This document shows, piece by piece, positions 16,262 through 18,897 of a stretch of DNA of 18,897 bases. How positions within the stretch are numbered: the first letter of the stretch is position 1; every line of letters starts with the position of its first letter. Source of the DNA: CAVPGH01 sp046726955 (GTDB lineage: Bacteria > Acidobacteriota > Vicinamibacteria > Fen-336); NCBI GenBank assembly GCA_046726955.1, contig JBKPBQ010000080.1:1-18897 (forward strand), read 5' to 3'. Below the pieces are notes generated by a model. It was not told where the DNA came from and did not search any database. It saw only the letters and a list, made by a program, of their open reading frames with translations. Made by a program: the position numbers and the translations under genes.

Positions 16262-16265
<4 letters not shown>
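14766..16265 (-). CDS. leuA: 2-isopropylmalate synthase
   Basis: A 499-residue enzyme condensing acetyl-CoA with 2-ketoisovalerate, the committed step of leucine synthesis. The TIM-barrel catalytic domain starts with IFDTTLRDGEQSPG (7-20). Metal ligands are in SVHCHNDLG (H199, H201), and GIGERAGNASLEE (228-240) supplies the third ligand site. FAHEAGIHQHGI lies around residue 290. The C-terminal about 150 residues form the LeuA regulatory domain, which normally binds leucine for feedback inhibition. Length is typical of the long bacterial LeuA; isopropylmalate rather than citramalate synthase is favoured by the adjoining leuCDB. Start ATG at 16265 overlaps the ilvC stop (ATGA). The TGA stop overlaps an ATG that opens a 28-codon ORF running to leuC. 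Confidence 0.95.
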
Positions 16266-17317
<1,052 letters not shown>

Positions 17318-17330
17318 CTTTCCTCCGAGC

Positions 17331-17849
17331 TCAGGCCGTCCTGGCCTGTTCCTTGTTGCCGTTGCCGTTCTGGGCCGCGCCGCGGATCATCGCGACCTTG
17401 CCCGTGCGCACCATCTCGAGGATCCCGCGCGGGCGCAGCAGCTCCACGAGGCCGTTCACCTTCTCGAGGTCGCCGGTGATCTCGACGATCACCGTGTCCT
17501 GGGCCACGTCCACCACCCGCCCCCGGAAGATGTCGACGAGGCTCGACAGCTCGGCCCGCTCCGCGGGCGCGCACCGCACGCGGATGAGCGCGAGGTCGCG
17601 GTCCACCGTCGGCATGTGCGTCACGTCCGTGACCTCGGCGACGGGCACGAGCTTCCGGAGGTTGGCCTCCACGAGACGGGCGGGGATGCGCGCGGTGTCC
17701 ACGACGAGCGTCATCCGCGAGTAGTCGGGGGTCTCGCTGCCCCCGACCGTGAGGCTGTCGATGTTGAAGGCGCGGCGGCGGAAGAGGCTGGCCACCCGGT
17801 TGAGCACGCCCGGGTGGTCCTGCACGCGGGCCACGATCGTGTGCTTCAT
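17331..17849 (-). CDS. ilvN: Acetolactate synthase, small regulatory subunit
   Basis: A 172-residue regulatory subunit of acetohydroxyacid synthase. An N-terminal ACT domain begins HTIVARVQDHPGVLNRVASL, followed by FRRRAFNIDSLTVG, the valine-binding region in this family. The C-terminal half contains RVVDVAQDTVIVEITGD and LRPRGILEMVRTGKVAM, as in IlvN/IlvH. A short polar tail (GNGNKEQ) follows. Start ATG at 17849 has GAGGTGA upstream and overlaps the ilvB stop (ATGA). Feedback inhibition by valine is expected from the family. Symbol could equally be ilvH; without ilvB isozyme data, ilvN is a convention. Confidence 0.94.
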   Translation of the reverse strand: MKHTIVARVQDHPGVLNRVASLFRRRAFNIDSLTVGGSETPDYSRMTLVVDTARIPARLVEANLRKLVPVAEVTDVTHMPTVDRDLALIRVRCAPAERAELSSLVDIFRGRVVDVAQDTVIVEITGDLEKVNGLVELLRPRGILEMVRTGKVAMIRGAAQNGNGNKEQARTA

Positions 17850-18897
17850 CGGCTCACCTCGACGCCGTTCTCCGCCGGCCGGCGGATCATGTTGTGGAGG
17901 TCGGCCCCCGCGGGGACCATCGGGAAGACGCTGTCCTCCTGCTCCACGCGGAAGTCGATGAGCATCGGCCCGCCGCTCGCCCGCGCCTCCTCCACCGTCG
18001 AGATGACATCGCCGCGCTGGGAGACGCGGCGGCCGGGGATGCCGTAGGCGGCGGCCAGCGTGACGAAGTCCGGCGAGAGCATCGGCGTCGCCGCGTAGCG
18101 CCGCTCGTAGAAGAACTCCTGCCACTGGCGGACCATGCCCAGGAAGCCGTTGTTCACGACCGCGATCTTGATGTCGAGCTTCTCCTGCTGGAGCGTCGCG
18201 AGCTCACACTGCGTCATCTGGAAGCCGCCGTCCCCCGCCACCACCCAGACCTCGGCGTCCGGCCGCGCCATCTTGGCCCCGATCGCCGCGGGGAGCGCGA
18301 AGCCCATCGTGCCCAGGCCGCCGGACGTGATGAGCGTGCGTGGGTGCTCGTGCGGGTAGTACTGCGCCTCCCACATCTGGTGCTGGCCCACGTCGGTGAC
18401 GATGACCGCGTTGCCGCCCGTCGCCTTCCAGAGATCGTGGATCACGTGGGGGGCGAGGAGCCGGCCCGTGTCCGGCTGATGGACGATGTCGCGGGAGCGC
18501 GTCTCCGCTCGTCCCTCGGCGATCTGCCGGATCCACTCCTCGTGCTTGTTCGCGCCCACGAGGGGAAGGAGCGCTTCGAGCGTCGCCCGGAGGTCGGCGA
18601 GAAGGTGGACGTCGACCGCGACGTTCTTCCCCACCTCGGAGGCGTCGATCTCCACGTGGATCTTCTTGGCATGGGGGGCATAGGTCTTGAGGTTGCCGGT
18701 GACCCGGTCGTCGAAGCGCATCCCGAAGGCGAGGAGCAAGTCCGCCTTCTGGATCGCGGTGTTCACGAAGGCCTCGCCGTGCATCCCCATCATCCCGAGG
18801 GACAGCGGGTGGCTGGCCGGGAAGCCGCCGAGCCCGAGGAGCGTCGAGGCCACGGGGGTGCCCGTCTTCTCGACGAACTCCTGAAGGAGGCGGGAAG
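17846..18897 (-). CDS. ilvB: Acetolactate synthase, catalytic subunit (5' end outside window)
   Basis: About 350 codons of the C-terminal part of acetohydroxyacid synthase; the N-terminal third or so lies beyond the right edge. The frame is open to the last base, so the apparent GTG start at 18853 is internal. The first visible residues (LLQEFVEKTGTPVASTLLGL) belong to the central domain. GMHGEAFVNTAI and FGMRFDDRVTGN follow. The ThDP-binding motif is GDGGFQMTQ...VVNNG, with the usual spacing of about 26 residues. The C-terminus has the RQWQEFFYERRYAAT segment typical of AHAS rather than catabolic ALS. Any leader peptide or promoter of the ilv-leu operon lies outside. Confidence 0.94.
   Translation of the reverse strand, partial: SRLLQEFVEKTGTPVASTLLGLGGFPASHPLSLGMMGMHGEAFVNTAIQKADLLLAFGMRFDDRVTGNLKTYAPHAKKIHVEIDASEVGKNVAVDVHLLADLRATLEALLPLVGANKHEEWIRQIAEGRAETRSRDIVHQPDTGRLLAPHVIHDLWKATGGNAVIVTDVGQHQMWEAQYYPHEHPRTLITSGGLGTMGFALPAAIGAKMARPDAEVWVVAGDGGFQMTQCELATLQQEKLDIKIAVVNNGFLGMVRQWQEFFYERRYAATPMLSPDFVTLAAAYGIPGRRVSQRGDVISTVEEARASGGPMLIDFRVEQEDSVFPMVPAGADLHNMIRRPAENGVEVSR

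Noticed and set aside
17846..18853. GTG at 18853 as the start of ilvB
   Set aside because: The frame is open to the right edge with conserved acetohydroxyacid synthase sequence before this codon; it is an internal Val.

Overview
The window is compact, GC-rich, gene-dense chromosomal DNA from a free-living bacterium. Genes are packed in long same-strand runs with ATGA or TGATG start/stop overlaps. I see no tRNA, rRNA, CRISPR array, transposase or integrase. Gene content (a DUF2378-type protein best known from myxobacteria, paired PYROXD2-like flavoproteins, a fused ilv-leu gene order) suits a high-GC deltaproteobacterial/Myxococcota, Rokubacteria or Acidobacteriota-type organism. The sequence alone does not settle the phylum.

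Layout. (1) Bases 1-475: the 5' end of a minus-strand membrane-protein gene and a 330-base divergent control region. The region holds a near-ideal CRP/FNR-type palindrome, a sigma70-like promoter and a hairpin-rich leader. (2) 476-4252, plus strand: two tandem, clearly paralogous FAD-dependent oxidoreductases (phytoene-desaturase/PYROXD2 type), then a DUF2378-type protein, spaced as one operon. (3) 4249-7282, minus strand: a Tat-signal amidohydrolase with a frameshift exactly after its HxH metal motif, followed by an APC-family permease. (4) 7447-9898, minus strand: a polysaccharide deacetylase, a small conserved-looking protein interrupted by an in-frame TGA, an SRPBCC protein and an AlkB-like dioxygenase. 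(5) 9952-10116, plus strand: a very basic 54-residue protein. (6) 10137-18897, minus strand: ilvB (partial)-ilvN-ilvC-leuA-leuC-leuD-leuB, a 51-codon membrane-peptide ORF, an intrinsic terminator, then thrC.

How the genes work together. Region 6 encodes the shared acetohydroxyacid synthase and reductoisomerase steps of Val/Leu/Ile synthesis, then the complete leucine branch from 2-ketoisovalerate. Threonine synthase supplies threonine, the precursor of isoleucine. ilvD and ilvE are not in the window. In region 3 the amidohydrolase and permease are probably a scavenging pair.

The points most worth a second look are the TGA-interrupted small protein with a SECIS-like hairpin at the right distance, the terminator that directly abuts the thrC ribosome-binding site, the palindromic insertion between leuA and leuC, the CRP-like site with its structured leader, and the HSH frameshift. 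I found no clear-cut new multi-gene defence or mobile system.
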